In this document: one piece after another, positions 1 through 9,737 of the stretch
Layout of the letters: every line of letters begins with the position of its first letter
How positions within the stretch are numbered: position 1 is the first letter of the stretch
Assembly: GCA_019677205.1 (NCBI GenBank)
Contig: JAAMXY010001588.1
Span: 1-34,800, forward strand
Direction: 5' to 3'
Source: Pinguiococcus pyrenoidosus
Taxonomy: Eukaryota > Sar > Pinguiophyceae > Pinguiochrysidales > Pinguiochrysidaceae
DNA length: 34,800 bases
Position numbers and translations under genes: made by a program
The notes under the pieces: model-generated
What the model was told of the DNA's origin: nothing
What the model saw: only the letters and a program-made list of their open reading frames with translations
Databases searched by the model: none

Positions 1-104
1 ATGAGCTCTTCTGATTGGACGCCTTGGTTCTCAGCCAGGGAGCTGCACGGTGTGGTCGGTAGAATTTATGGTCCGATCACACGACTATCACATGACCGCA
101 TATC

Positions 105-116
105 TTTGGCGCCAAA
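105..116. promoter_or_regulatory. Palindromic E2F-like site upstream of the GH3 gene
   Basis: TTTGGCGCCAAA is a perfect 12-bp palindrome 24 bp before the GH3 start codon. It equals the classic palindromic E2F/DP binding consensus known from animals and plants. An inverted CCAAT box (ATTGG) lies at 14-18. Function is inferred from sequence match alone. Confidence 0.3.
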
Positions 117-140
117 AATCGCCCAAGTCGCCGTTCAAAC

Positions 141-3100
141 ATGCGATCTTTCGCCACATTAGCTATACTGCAGCTCTCGCTACTGGCGCATGGCGATCCA
201 GTGCAAAATACGGCCCAGAAAGTGGGTCAGATGACCCAGCTGGACATCAGCGTCGTTTGGGACCCGCAGAAGCAGGCCATAAACGAGGAAAACGTCGCGT
301 CTTGGCTAAAAGACACCAAGGCCGGGTCGTTTCTCAACTCTCCGTTCGCGATTTATGACAACAAGAACACCAAAGTTGGCTGGGACCCTCTGGAGTGGAG
401 GACTGTTCTCAATCAGCTACAGAACGCCGCATTTAACGAAGGGGTTCGTGACCTTCTTTTGGCTTTCTTTGGGGTTTCTAACGTTCATCGCATCTTCCGC
501 GTGTGAGTGTGAAAGCAGATGTGCGCATAAATGCTTCGTATCACTGCGCAAGCTTTGCTGCATGACAAGTTGTCGCAAACTTCTTTAGACAGGCGCGAAA
601 AAAAAGATATCGAGCCAAAAGCCCAAACTCCTAACTCGCTTTGCGCCTCTTTCGCAGATCCGCCCAATTCTCTACGGGATCGACAGTATCCACGGCGCCA
701 CGTACGTCAAAGGATCGGTGATCTTCCCGCAGCAGCTGACCCAGGCGGCAGCTTTTTGCCCCAAGATGGCGGAGGAAGTGGGCCGAAGGACCGCGCGGGC
801 CACGCTGAAGGCCGGCATCCCATGGATCTTCAGTCCTGTGGTGGGAGTGATGAGCGAGCCCCGCTGGGCCCGCGTCTTCGAGACGTACGGAGAGGACCCG
901 ATGCTTGTGGGCGACCTGGCCTCGGCGTATGTCCGGGGCGTGCAGGGCTATCGCGCGCCGGAAGACAGCTTCAACGGCCCGAAGCGCGTAGCGGCGTGCG
1001 TCAAGCACTTCATCGGCTACTCGCATCCCACTGGAGGCCATGACCGGGCGCCGGTGCACTTGGACCGGCCCACCCTCTATCGGATCTACTTCCCGCCCTT
1101 TCAGCGGGCCTTGAAGGAGAGCCTCACCGTCATGGAGGCTTACCATGAGATTGGGCGCATCCCGCTGGCCGTGAACGAGGATCTGCTTCGATATCTGCTG
1201 CGCGGGCGGATGCAGTTCGATGGAATGATGGTCACGGATTACCGGGAGATCCAGAACGCCGAGATCTGGCACCAGAGCGCAAGCACGTACGAGGAAGCCA
1301 TCGTCACCTCCATGCAGAAGACGACCATCGACATGAGCATGGTGCCCGACAACAAGGACTTCTTCAACACGCTCTTCAACGCCGTGGCGAAAGGGACGGT
1401 GCCTGAGAGCCGCGTGGATGCGTCTGCGGAGAGAATCACGACTCTCAAGGACACGCTCGGGCTGAGCTGGGAGAAGATGGGGGGCGTTCAACACGACGAC
1501 GTCAATCCCAACGCCGCCGCCCTGGACTTCTACGCCACCGACCGCTCAACGGATATCCTGACCGAGTTCCAAAGCGAGGCTACGGAGGACGCGGAGTTCG
1601 CGATCGACTTGATCCAGAAGACGACCGTCCTCTTGAAGAACTCGGTGCCGCCGAGTCTGCAGGGCACCGAAGCTGCCGCTCGCGCGCTGCCGCTGCCCGC
1701 TGTGATCGATGCTCGCAAGCCGAAGCTTCTGCTGGCGGGCCCCACCTGCAACAGTCTTGCCGCCCAGACCGGCGGATGGAGCGTTCATTGGCAAGGACCG
1801 ACCGAAGGCGACGCAGAAATCGTCGATGGTGCCGCAGGTGGAGCTGCGACAGACAGTTGGAAGCACGTCAGCGCATCCACGCTACTGGAGGGCTTCCGGG
1901 ATCTGCAAGCCGACGTGACGTACTGCTCGGGGGTTGGCTTTGACGGAACGCCCGCCTCCGACTGTCCGGATGGCCTAGCGGCCGGCCACGATGCAGCGGT
2001 CGTCTGCCTTGGTGAGGCTACCTACACGGAGAAGCCGGGCGATATCAACGACATCGCGCTGAACCGGGGCCAGCAGGCGTTTCTGAAGGACGTGCGGGAC
2101 AGCACTACGAAGGCGCTCATCCTCGTGTACTTCGGCGGGCGGCCCCGGATACTTGATGAGGAGACCCGGGATCTCGCCGACGCGATTGTGTTTGCGGGGC
2201 TTCCTGGGCCAACGGGCGGCCTTCCGATTGCCAAGCTCCTTCTGGAGACGGCTGAAGCCGGCGCGCCGGGAACCGCCGGCGTGGTCTCTCCGAGTGGTCG
2301 CCTTCCGTTCACGTGGCATGCGTACGAGGCCAACACGCAGCCGTACTGGTCAGAGCCGTCCCAGCAGTGCAGCGACGCGGTCGACGGGTCGTTGGGTCAT
2401 GCTCCGGCCTACTCAAATGGTCGATGCCCCGAGTGGTTCGCATTCGGCACGGGCATGGGATACGCCACGATGGAGTACGCAAATCTCTCTGTAAGCCCGC
2501 CGGACTGGGCTTCCGCCGAGGCTGAGAAGGTGCGCCTGCCCGAATCGAAGTACCTCCCGCGCTCATTTTCTTTTACAAAGTCCCTCACTGGCTAGCTTTC
2601 CACCCTCTGCCCTGTGATCTCCTAGGCACTTCGCGAAGCTGATTTTGATTCTGAGCACCTCATCACCTTGGTGGAGATCTCCGTTGGCTGGGCCGCCAAT
2701 CAGCTTGACCACGCCGCGTTGCTCGACGGAGTTCGGCATGTCCTGCTTCTCTTCGCGTTCCGGCAAGCCAGCTACGTCGTGCCCGAGTACAAACGCTTGG
2801 CAAGCTACTTGTCCATCGAGTCGGTGGAAAAAGCGCAGGCGACCACCCTTACGCTCAACATCAGCGCATCGGCCCTAGCTTCCCTGGCCGAAGACGGCAT
2901 GCACGACATCATTGAACCCGGAAGGTGAGGCTGAGAAGATCGTTGGACGGGTAGCCGCCAAGTGGCTGACCTGTCTCTCCGCCTTGTTCCGCGTGGACAC
3001 AACAAATCATCAAAGCGTTTTCCATATCGGAGCTGGCCCGCATGTGGATTGCCGCGCGGACGAGACGTCGAGTCCCAGCATCGGCTTTGAATCCTCAGTC

Positions 3101-3712
3101 GACGCCTCGTGGGACCACAGCAACTGTGCGGAGCTTTCCGTCCCTTCGACGATCTTTTCCGACCCGATCTGCAGCTACGCCTGTGAGCAGTGGGACCTGA
3201 CGAGGCCGCCCAGCCGAAATCTGGTGGGGTGCGATCCGAAGGACTCGTGGCAGCACATGGACTTCGACTCCTGCATTTCGACTTGTCAAAAAGCTTCGCG
3301 CCCTTGGACGTGGGACTACGTGCAATGCCTGGAGAAGGCCAGAACGGACGGTGTTTGCACCTTCGCCGACCGCTGCTGGAACAACTATCATGTAAGTCGC
3401 TTTCTGTCGAATTTAGCTTCTCCGACGCTCCCGCAGAAATAGCCTCACGTCGGGCCGGCCTCCTCAAAGACCACGAAGGAGAGATCACTGGTGTCGCCCC
3501 GTTATCGCACAGCTACCATAGCGCTGTCCGTGACCATCGGGGTGCTGGGATTCCTTCTCGTGATATCAAAGCACGTGGTGCAGAAGCTGAGGAGGGAGCT
3601 GGGTCGCTTCCGGGAGGTGCCCCAAGAGGAAGAGGTCGAGAATCTTCTGGTGGAAGATGCGGTGCTGGAGGATCCGGAGGCCGAGTTGGAGCTTCGGCAG
3701 CGTCCTCGGTAG
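141..3712 (+). CDS. GH3 beta-glucan exohydrolase-like enzyme, type I membrane-anchored (5 exons)
   Basis: Exons 141-443, 658-2529, 2626-2924, 3016-3391 and 3443-3712 join to 1039 residues, with intron phases 0,0,2,0. It probably removes glucose from the non-reducing end of beta-glucans outside the cell or in a vacuole. The N-terminus is a signal peptide (MRSFATLAILQLSLLAHG). The GH3 core starts with YGIDSIHGA. The nucleophile motif MVTDY puts Asp at 295, KHFIGYSHPTGGHDR is the conserved substrate loop, and VVCLGEATYTEKPGD (Glu 554 and Glu 559) is the plant ExoI-type acid/base region. Exon 3 encodes an Fn3-like domain ending near EPG. Exon 4 adds a segment with ten cysteines. Exon 5 adds one hydrophobic helix (about 973-992) and an acidic cytosolic tail. 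The last two parts are unusual for GH3 enzymes. The second acceptor AG at 3441-3442 is required, because the one at 3435-3436 meets an immediate stop. Family assignment is strong; exact substrate is inferred. Confidence 0.85.
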
Positions 3713-3834
3713 AGGCCCGGCGCGAGAGGCACACGGAGAAGTAGGTATTGCAAGGAGAAGCGCTGTCCACGCACGCAATCATGCTCCAACCGGCGCTGGC
3801 AGACTCGTGCTCATCAGCTTGCGGGCGAAGCTCT
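3713..3834. other. Convergent intergenic spacer
   Basis: This 122-bp gap separates the stop codons of the GH3 gene (+) and the nitroreductase gene (-). It must hold both 3' ends. I see no polyadenylation hexamer or other gene in it. Confidence 0.5.
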
Positions 3835-4779
3835 TCAGTCCGCTATCTTCTTCAAAAATGCTGGCGTCCTCCCGAACTCGTCCTGGTAGGCAACTTCCTC
3901 CGGGGCGTATCGCGGGGAGCGCTTCGGCGCGGCGTTCTCTTGGCTTTCATGGTGCCCGGTCGCCACGACCACGGGAATGGCGAAGCGCTCTGGAATCTTC
4001 AGGGCATGCCGAATGCGCAGCGCGTCGAAGCCCTCCATCGGCGCTGTTGCGAGGCCCAAGGCAGTAGCGGCCAACAAGTAATGATCCGCCGCCAGCATCG
4101 TGTTCTTGAAAGCCCAAGTGTCCGCGAGGGACACGGAAGGCATCGGCCTCGTGGGTGAAAGCAGATGCCCTGCCACCTGCTTCAACCTGGTCGCCAGAAC
4201 GCCTTCGCCGCTGAAGTACGCCACCATCGCCGCCAGCCTGCTGAGCGCCTGCTGCGGCTTGCCGTGCTGCCGATTGAGCTCCAAAAGCTGGAAGAAGAGA
4301 GGTTGCTAGCTTGAGCTGGTCGATAAAACACCAACACTGCTGGCAAAAGAAGCGCACCTTTTCCGTCTCCTTCGTGACCTCCAAATCTGCCAAGAAGATG
4401 GCCGTCACAGGTGCATTTTTCACCCGATGCACGTTCGCCGGACCCGTCATACACTCGCTCAGCGCCTGTCTCTCCGGACTTCCCTGGACGAACTGGGGCG
4501 ATTTCCGGTCACGTTTCGCCAATTTTGGGCCAAATTCCGCCATTTTGATTCTGCGACAATGCCACATACCAGCACTCGATATGGCTGCGCATTGAAGCTC
4601 GATGGCGCCCGCTGCGTCATCTCCAGCAGGAACCGAAGATGGTCATCTTGCACCTCCTGGGCGCTGAAGGCGTACGCTGTGCGCCTCTTGTACACGATGT
4701 TCGAGAACGCTTCCCTGCTGGTCGACAGCAGCCTTGCGAAGGCCCGAGGCCTCGGAACAGCCAACTTCGAAGTGATCAT
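3835..4779 (-). CDS. Nitroreductase-family flavoprotein, probably organelle-targeted (3 exons)
   Basis: On the minus strand the exons are 4779-4570, 4483-4358 and 4287-3835, both introns phase 0, giving 262 residues. Members reduce nitro compounds or quinones with FMN and NAD(P)H. The FMN-binding signature RAPSSFNAQPYRV is in exon 1. TWAFKNTMLAADHYLLAATALGL, the dimer-interface and FMN helix, and PMEGFD are in exon 3, followed by the usual R..LKIP..FAIPVVVATG strand. The first 40 residues are rich in Arg, Ser and Ala and lack acidic residues at the very start, consistent with a mitochondrial or plastid presequence. The length is slightly above a bare nitroreductase, as expected with a leader. 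The gene converges on the GH3 gene and diverges from the channel gene. The physiological substrate cannot be read from the sequence. Confidence 0.85.
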
Positions 4780-5180
4780 TGTGCGTTAAAGAGCGGCGTC
4801 TCGCAGGTGTCACTAGATAATCTTGTGACAGCGGCCCTTGCCGGTGTCGCGCCAAGTCTGGCGCGACACCGTTCTCCGCTCGTTCTGCATCTTCGGATCC
4901 CTTAACAATCCGCGTAAAAGGGCGTTTTTTGCGTATATTTGGGGACTTTCCAGAGAGTCAGCGAGCTTGTACAGTGCGCGGAGGTGCTTGAGACGGGTGC
5001 GCAAAGTTTCAGGACAAGCGAGCCCTGATCTATGGCGTAACTGGTGGATTTCTGCGTTGCGGAAGGCGTTCAAAGCCACTTTTCCGGCGTTTTCGGCGTA
5101 GTTTAGCGGCCTAAATCGCCGACTTCTTGCCCCAAGTGGTTCGAGTGCTGATAGCCGAGCACCGGGAGTCAAAGTCCCAG
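4780..5180. promoter_or_regulatory. Divergent promoter region with strong hairpin
   Basis: About 400 bp lie between the divergent nitroreductase (-) and channel (+) genes. The stretch holds a perfect 13-bp inverted repeat (4842-4871) and AT-richer runs near 4910-4945. In-frame stops precede the channel's first ATG. No additional gene is seen. Confidence 0.45.
4842..4871. repeat. Perfect 13-bp inverted repeat with 4-nt loop
   Basis: CGGTGTCGCGCCA (4842-4854), loop AGTC, then TGGCGCGACACCG (4859-4871). The arms pair without mismatch. It lies 63 bp upstream of the nitroreductase start codon, so it would form a stable hairpin in a 5' UTR or be a dyad for a DNA-binding protein. Confidence 0.8.
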
Positions 5181-7967
5181 ATGGCATCGCTGCAGCAGAA
5201 CCAGAACCAGGGAGACTTCGCTTTGGAGCTTCGCTCTTGGGCCCAAAAGGGCCGACCGGACAAGATCCGGGCCCTTTTTCAGCGCCATCCTTCGTCTTCA
5301 GACATGCCTACGGGGGACAGTCTTGGGCACACGGCTTTGGTGTACGCGGCGAGCACGGGCGACGAGGCGTTGGTGCACGAGCTGCTAAAGCACAGCGGCA
5401 CAACGACTGCCTCCGATGCCGACGCCGCTTCTGGCGTCGAGCCGGTCCACGTGGCTGCGTATTTCGGCCACGCGGCGGTCATACGACTCTTGCATGAGAA
5501 TTGCGGGGCTTCGGTGTTGGACGCAAAGACCGGGAGTGGCCACCAAGCTCTGCACTTCGCGGCGTATTTCGGCCACGTGGAGGCGATGGCGGAGCTTCTG
5601 GACCTCGGGGCGGACATCGAGGCGGAGTCGTCAGCTGGCGCCAGGCCCGTGTACCTCGCAGTGCTGGCTGGGAGAGAAGATGCGGTGGCGCTGCTGCTCG
5701 AGCGCGGCGCGTACTACAAGGCGCTGCTAACCCCCGCCCCGGATGCGCCGACCATTGAAGGAGAGCTTCTCTCGTTCCTGCACTCGGATGCAGGAGATGC
5801 GGACCCGCTCGCTGCTTGCCCTCTTCTCAAGGAGGAGATGAAGATCGTCGAGGGAGCGGTGGACATGGCTGATTTCGGCGGCGCTGCCCGAGGCCAGGAT
5901 GCCGCGGCTGACGAAGGCGACGCTGGGTGGTACTACTTCACCGACCCGGAAGAAACGTCGCCGGGAGGCTACGTGCGGATTGGCTCCCTCCTCGCTGGGC
6001 AGCGAGGCAGAGATAAGCGCGGTGAAATTGGACCCGGCAGCCAGCCGAAGGAAGGGGCCGTGAGGGACTTTCGCCTCGATCGAATCAGGGCCGCCCTGAA
6101 GGTCCACGATCTCAAGCAGACCTCGAGATTCTACGAGCTTCGCGCACGTCGGTACCTTGATGGCGACTCGACGCGTCGCACAAAGAACCAGGACCTTGTC
6201 GAGCAGCAGGTGTACTTGCTGTCCAAGTATCTCGAGCTGTCTCCGCGACAGGTGGAGGAAGTTGCGGGCCTCACGCTGATCCGCGACACCGTCGACAGGA
6301 TCATCAGCTGCCACCGGGCTTTCGCCATGGTCGTTCTGGATGGCGCCTTTCTCGTGCTCCTCGTGACGCTGTACTTGATCGGCGCCTGGACCTTCCAGCA
6401 GAGCGAACCTCTGGAGAGCCATGACGTGGCGATCCTCATCGCGCTGATCGTGTGCACCTTCTACCTTCTCGTTCGGGAAGGAAGGCAGATATGGGTCTTG
6501 TCCAAGAGGGAGGAGCTCAAGTACTACTTTGCGAACATGAACAACTACTTTGACCTGTTCAGCGTCCTCTCCGGCCTGGTGCTGACGATCGCCACCCTTG
6601 CTGGCCCGGCCGTTCGGACGAGCGCGACGTTCCGCATCACCGCGGCGACCTTCTGCATCCCCTTGTGGGGAAAGGTCTTGAACTTCTTGAAGGCCATGGG
6701 CAAGGACTTTGCCACCTTCGTCATGGCGCAGGGGCAGATCATGAAGGATCTGGTGAGCTTCATGGCCGTGCTGGTGATCTCGCTGGTCGGCTTCACGAGC
6801 ATCATGTACATCCTCATGCGGCCGCGCTTGGACGACGCGTTCGGGGACGACGAGAACCAGCAGCCCTTCAACACGGTTCTCGAGACGTTGCTCACCAGCT
6901 ACCGAATCTTCCTGGGCGACTTTGACCGCGACTGGATCGATGCGCCAGATGACCCAGCTTCGCGGGTCATCGCCTGTGGTGTCTTCGTCCTGTTCTTGAT
7001 GATCATGAACGTGCTCCTCCTCAACGTCTTGATCGCCGTGGTGTCGAATTCTTACGAGACCGCCCTCAATCGCTCCCGCGGACCCTACTACCGGGCTCGC
7101 CTGGAATTGGCCGCAGAGTTGCAGTACCTCCTCGACATTCGCCTGGAGAAGCGAGCGCCGCGCGGTTTCCGGCAGTCCTTGACGTACTGGTTCATCGAAG
7201 CGGTGATGTACAAGACGCGCATCTACAAGTGGTACGGCAGGCCTCGAGAAATCTTCGACGGGCCCGTTTCCACGTTGGAAGGCTTCTTTGGCGTTGATCC
7301 AGACGCTGCTTCCAGTGGAACTGCCGTCCCGAACGACCAGCAAAGCCGCGGCCTCGCAGGCTTGTCGAAGGAAAAGGCCGCGGCGGCCCCTGAGGAGCTG
7401 AAGGCCGGCTCTTCCAGGGAAGGCAGGACCGCCGAGGCCGCTATGGAGGGATCACGACTTTCTGCGTCGCGACCTGCTGGCTATGGTGCGGTCGTTGGGG
7501 CCTCTGACATCTATCGCGGGGAGGCGGAGAGCATCTTCGACAGATGCTCGAGGTCGTTCATTGCTTTTGAACTCTCCTACGTGCTTGTGAGCTTGCTTGT
7601 GGTCGTTGCTGCCGTGATCTGGCTGCCTCTTGGATGCTTTTTGCTGCTTGTCGACCTCCTGACCTTTGCCCTCGAGAACGAGAACGACGACGATGATGAC
7701 GACGAGGACCAGGACGACGAGGACGACGACGAGGAAGATCTGGCGGAGGACGTGGAAAGCCGGGTGCGCAGGTTGCTGAAGCAAGAGATGTCCCGGCTGG
7801 CCATGGCGCTGACGGAGGCGAAGCTCGCGACAATCAAAGCGGAGTGGAAGCAGGAGCTCCTTGCCGACATGAAGTCTGGCGTCGAAGACGACCCGCACGC
7901 CGAAGAAGTCAAGTCCACCGGTTCAGAGGGAGGCGGAGGGCGCCTTTGGAATGTCGCGCTGGAGTAG
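5181..7967 (+). CDS. Ankyrin-repeat TRP-like cation channel
   Basis: A single uninterrupted frame of 928 residues from ATG 5181. About four ankyrin repeats fill residues 45-175 (for example HTALVYAASTGDEALVHELL and QALHFAAYFGHVEAMAELL). A linker follows, then a six-helix ion-transport domain: S1 near 374, S2 near 415, S3-S4 near 455-505, S5 near 530-550, a pore segment near 562-590 containing LGDFD, and S6 (LFLMIMNVLLLNVLIAVVSNSYE) near 600-622. This order matches TRPV/TRPA-type channels, and the GD in the pore suggests cation selectivity. Unusually, residues about 791-832 form a further long hydrophobic region, followed by a run of about 24 mostly Asp/Glu residues and a coiled-coil-like C-terminus. 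The voltage-sensor helix has few basic residues, as in TRP channels. Gating stimulus unknown. Confidence 0.8.
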   Translation: MASLQQNQNQGDFALELRSWAQKGRPDKIRALFQRHPSSSDMPTGDSLGHTALVYAASTGDEALVHELLKHSGTTTASDADAASGVEPVHVAAYFGHAAVIRLLHENCGASVLDAKTGSGHQALHFAAYFGHVEAMAELLDLGADIEAESSAGARPVYLAVLAGREDAVALLLERGAYYKALLTPAPDAPTIEGELLSFLHSDAGDADPLAACPLLKEEMKIVEGAVDMADFGGAARGQDAAADEGDAGWYYFTDPEETSPGGYVRIGSLLAGQRGRDKRGEIGPGSQPKEGAVRDFRLDRIRAALKVHDLKQTSRFYELRARRYLDGDSTRRTKNQDLVEQQVYLLSKYLELSPRQVEEVAGLTLIRDTVDRIISCHRAFAMVVLDGAFLVLLVTLYLIGAWTFQQSEPLESHDVAILIALIVCTFYLLVREGRQIWVLSKREELKYYFANMNNYFDLFSVLSGLVLTIATLAGPAVRTSATFRITAATFCIPLWGKVLNFLKAMGKDFATFVMAQGQIMKDLVSFMAVLVISLVGFTSIMYILMRPRLDDAFGDDENQQPFNTVLETLLTSYRIFLGDFDRDWIDAPDDPASRVIACGVFVLFLMIMNVLLLNVLIAVVSNSYETALNRSRGPYYRARLELAAELQYLLDIRLEKRAPRGFRQSLTYWFIEAVMYKTRIYKWYGRPREIFDGPVSTLEGFFGVDPDAASSGTAVPNDQQSRGLAGLSKEKAAAAPEELKAGSSREGRTAEAAMEGSRLSASRPAGYGAVVGASDIYRGEAESIFDRCSRSFIAFELSYVLVSLLVVVAAVIWLPLGCFLLLVDLLTFALENENDDDDDDEDQDDEDDDEEDLAEDVESRVRRLLKQEMSRLAMALTEAKLATIKAEWKQELLADMKSGVEDDPHAEEVKSTGSEGGGGRLWNVALE

Positions 7968-8169
7968 ATCTGGTGGGAAGGTGTATGAACCTCCCACGTC
8001 CCCTTGCGTAGATCCGAGAGGGCTGGGGCAAGTCACCAAATCCGGAAATGGGGAAGGCCGAGGTTGCTGTTGTGTACATCATTGACGTCCAGAGCACTCC
8101 TTGCAAGCGTTCTGAGCAGCGACGGCCCTCTCCTTCTTAGCTCCGACACGCTGTCTCAGATACCTCGTC

Positions 8170-9458
8170 ATGAAGCTCATGTCCCTCGTCCTTTTCCTCG
8201 GCGCCGCTCATTGGCGCTGTCACGGTCTACAGCTGCACTGGAAGTCGTCGCCGCTTCAACGATCAGCTGATCCCTCTCGCAAGATCCGCCGCCGCAGCGC
8301 TCTCCTCGCGGGCACCATGGGCGCCGCTCTCCCCAGCTACGCTATCGACGTGGTGGTGGTCGGCTCGGCCAATACCGATTTGACGACCTATGTGGCGCGC
8401 ATGCCGCGGCCCGGCGAGACCGTCCAAGTAAGCCGTTGTACAGCAGCTGCAGCGCTCTTCGGGGCAGAAATGCGGCCTTTCTCCGCCAATTCCGCGTATT
8501 TTTCAGCGAGAAGTGGCTTATTTGCTGCGTGCTGGCTCAGGGTCAGCGGTTCTGCATGAACTTCGGCGGAAAAGGCGCGAACCAGGCGGTGGCGGCGCGA
8601 TTAGTCGGGGCCGAGGTGGCTTTCGTGGCGAAATTGGGCTCGGACAGCTTCGGCGACACGTATTTAAGTCACCTACAGCGCTTGGATGTGGACACGAGCT
8701 GCGTACTACGCACGGACGAGGCCTCGACCGGAACGGCGCCGATTCTGGTGGATGAGAGCGGCGAGAACTGCGTCGTGGTGGTCCCTGGGGCCAATGCACT
8801 GCTTTCCGCCGCTGATATCGCCGATTCCAGTGGCCAAATTTCCGCTGCGAAGGTGTTGATCTGCCAGGGCGAGGTTCCGCTGGATGCTACATTGGCGGCG
8901 CTGCGACTTGCGCACCAGAAGGGACTGGTGACGATCCTCAATCCGGCGCCGGCGACGCCGGAGATGCAGCAACGCATCGTGGAGCTCATGCCCTTTTGCA
9001 GCATCGTGTGTCCCAACGAGACGGAGCTGGCGCTGCTCACGGGCCTGCCGGTGGACACCATGGACGAGGTGGAGGCGGCGGCGGCCAAGCTGGAGGACAT
9101 GGGCTGCAGCACGGTGCTCGTGACGCTGGGCAGTCGAGGCGCCTTCGTGACGTCCAAGAGCCTAGAGATAAAGCTGCGGGTGACCGCGCCCAAAGTAGAC
9201 AACGTGGTGAATACCGTGGGAGCTGGGGACGCCTTTTGCGGTGCGCTGGCGGCGCACCTCAGCCAGGAGAGCTGCGTCAAGGGGGGCGAAGCGGCAGAGC
9301 TTCCGCCGGACGTGCTGGAGGCTTGCATCGAGAGAGCCTGCTTCTACGCCAGCCTGTCGGTGCAGGCGGACGGCGCGCAGGAGAGCTACACGGACGGGGC
9401 GAGGCTGCCAAGGGAGTTTGCACTGCGAGTTCAGGGAAGACGGCCGACGGACCAGTAG
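8170..9458 (+). CDS. Ribokinase/PfkB-family sugar kinase with plastid-type leader (2 exons)
   Basis: Exons 8170-8427 and 8541-9458 (113-nt phase 0 intron) give 391 residues. The fold phosphorylates a sugar such as ribose at O5 with ATP. The substrate motif FGGKGANQAVAARLVGA and the catalytic signature NTVGAGDAFCGALAAHL, with its general-base Asp, are intact, as are NPAPA and CPNETELALLTG. The N-terminus has a signal-peptide-like segment (MKLMSLVLFLGAAHWRCHG), a basic Ser-rich stretch, and then RRRSALLAGTMGAALPSYA, which resembles a twin-arginine thylakoid-lumen signal. Splicing joins GETVQ to GQRFCMNFGG, restoring the family's usual spacing between RPGET and the GGKG motif. Kinase identity is firm. 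The predicted lumen location is an inference and would be strange for an ATP-using enzyme. Confidence 0.85.
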
Positions 9459-9737
9459 AGCAATGCTTGCATTCCCTCTTGTACTACATGTTCACACGTT
9501 TGGTCACAACTCATTTGGCGCATCGCCTCTCAGTCCCACTCTTTTGCTTCCTTTGCTCTTCCGCTTCTCTCACGCTTCTCTTAGATGTCGACGCTGGAAA
9601 GGCAGCAGCTCTTTGGAGGTCAACCGCTACCTAAGTGTCGCTTTCTCGGGGACGAGCAGAAAGCCATGATCTGGCACAAGCACACTGCTTGACGCGGAGG
9701 AGGAATCGGCGGCACCATCTGGTCGCGGAGGCACGGC
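9459..9737. other. Convergent intergenic spacer
   Basis: This 279-bp gap lies between the stop codons of the kinase gene (+) and the first b561 gene (-). It contains C/T-rich stretches on the + strand around 9537-9585. I see no gene in it. Confidence 0.5.

Noticed and set aside
3437-3442. Acceptor CAG at 3434-3436 for the last GH3 intron
   Set aside because: It leads at once to AAA TAG. The next AG, six bases on, keeps the frame into the membrane helix.
5127-5180. Upstream TTG start for the channel gene
   Set aside because: The first ATG in frame is 5181 and is followed by an ordinary N-terminus before the ankyrin repeats. A TTG start is unlikely in a eukaryote.
5727-7343. 538-codon open frame on the minus strand
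   Set aside because: It lies antisense to the channel's ion-transport and ankyrin parts, which match known families. Its translation is a biased mix of Glu, His, Gln and Val with no domain, as expected from the complement of GC-rich codons.
8461-8540. Introner-like repeat family shared by introns and spacers (motifs such as CGCCAATT and TTCCGC)
   Set aside because: Short similar words occur in the kinase intron, a nitroreductase intron and the spacer at 4900-5100, but I could not align more than about ten bases, so a shared element is not supported.
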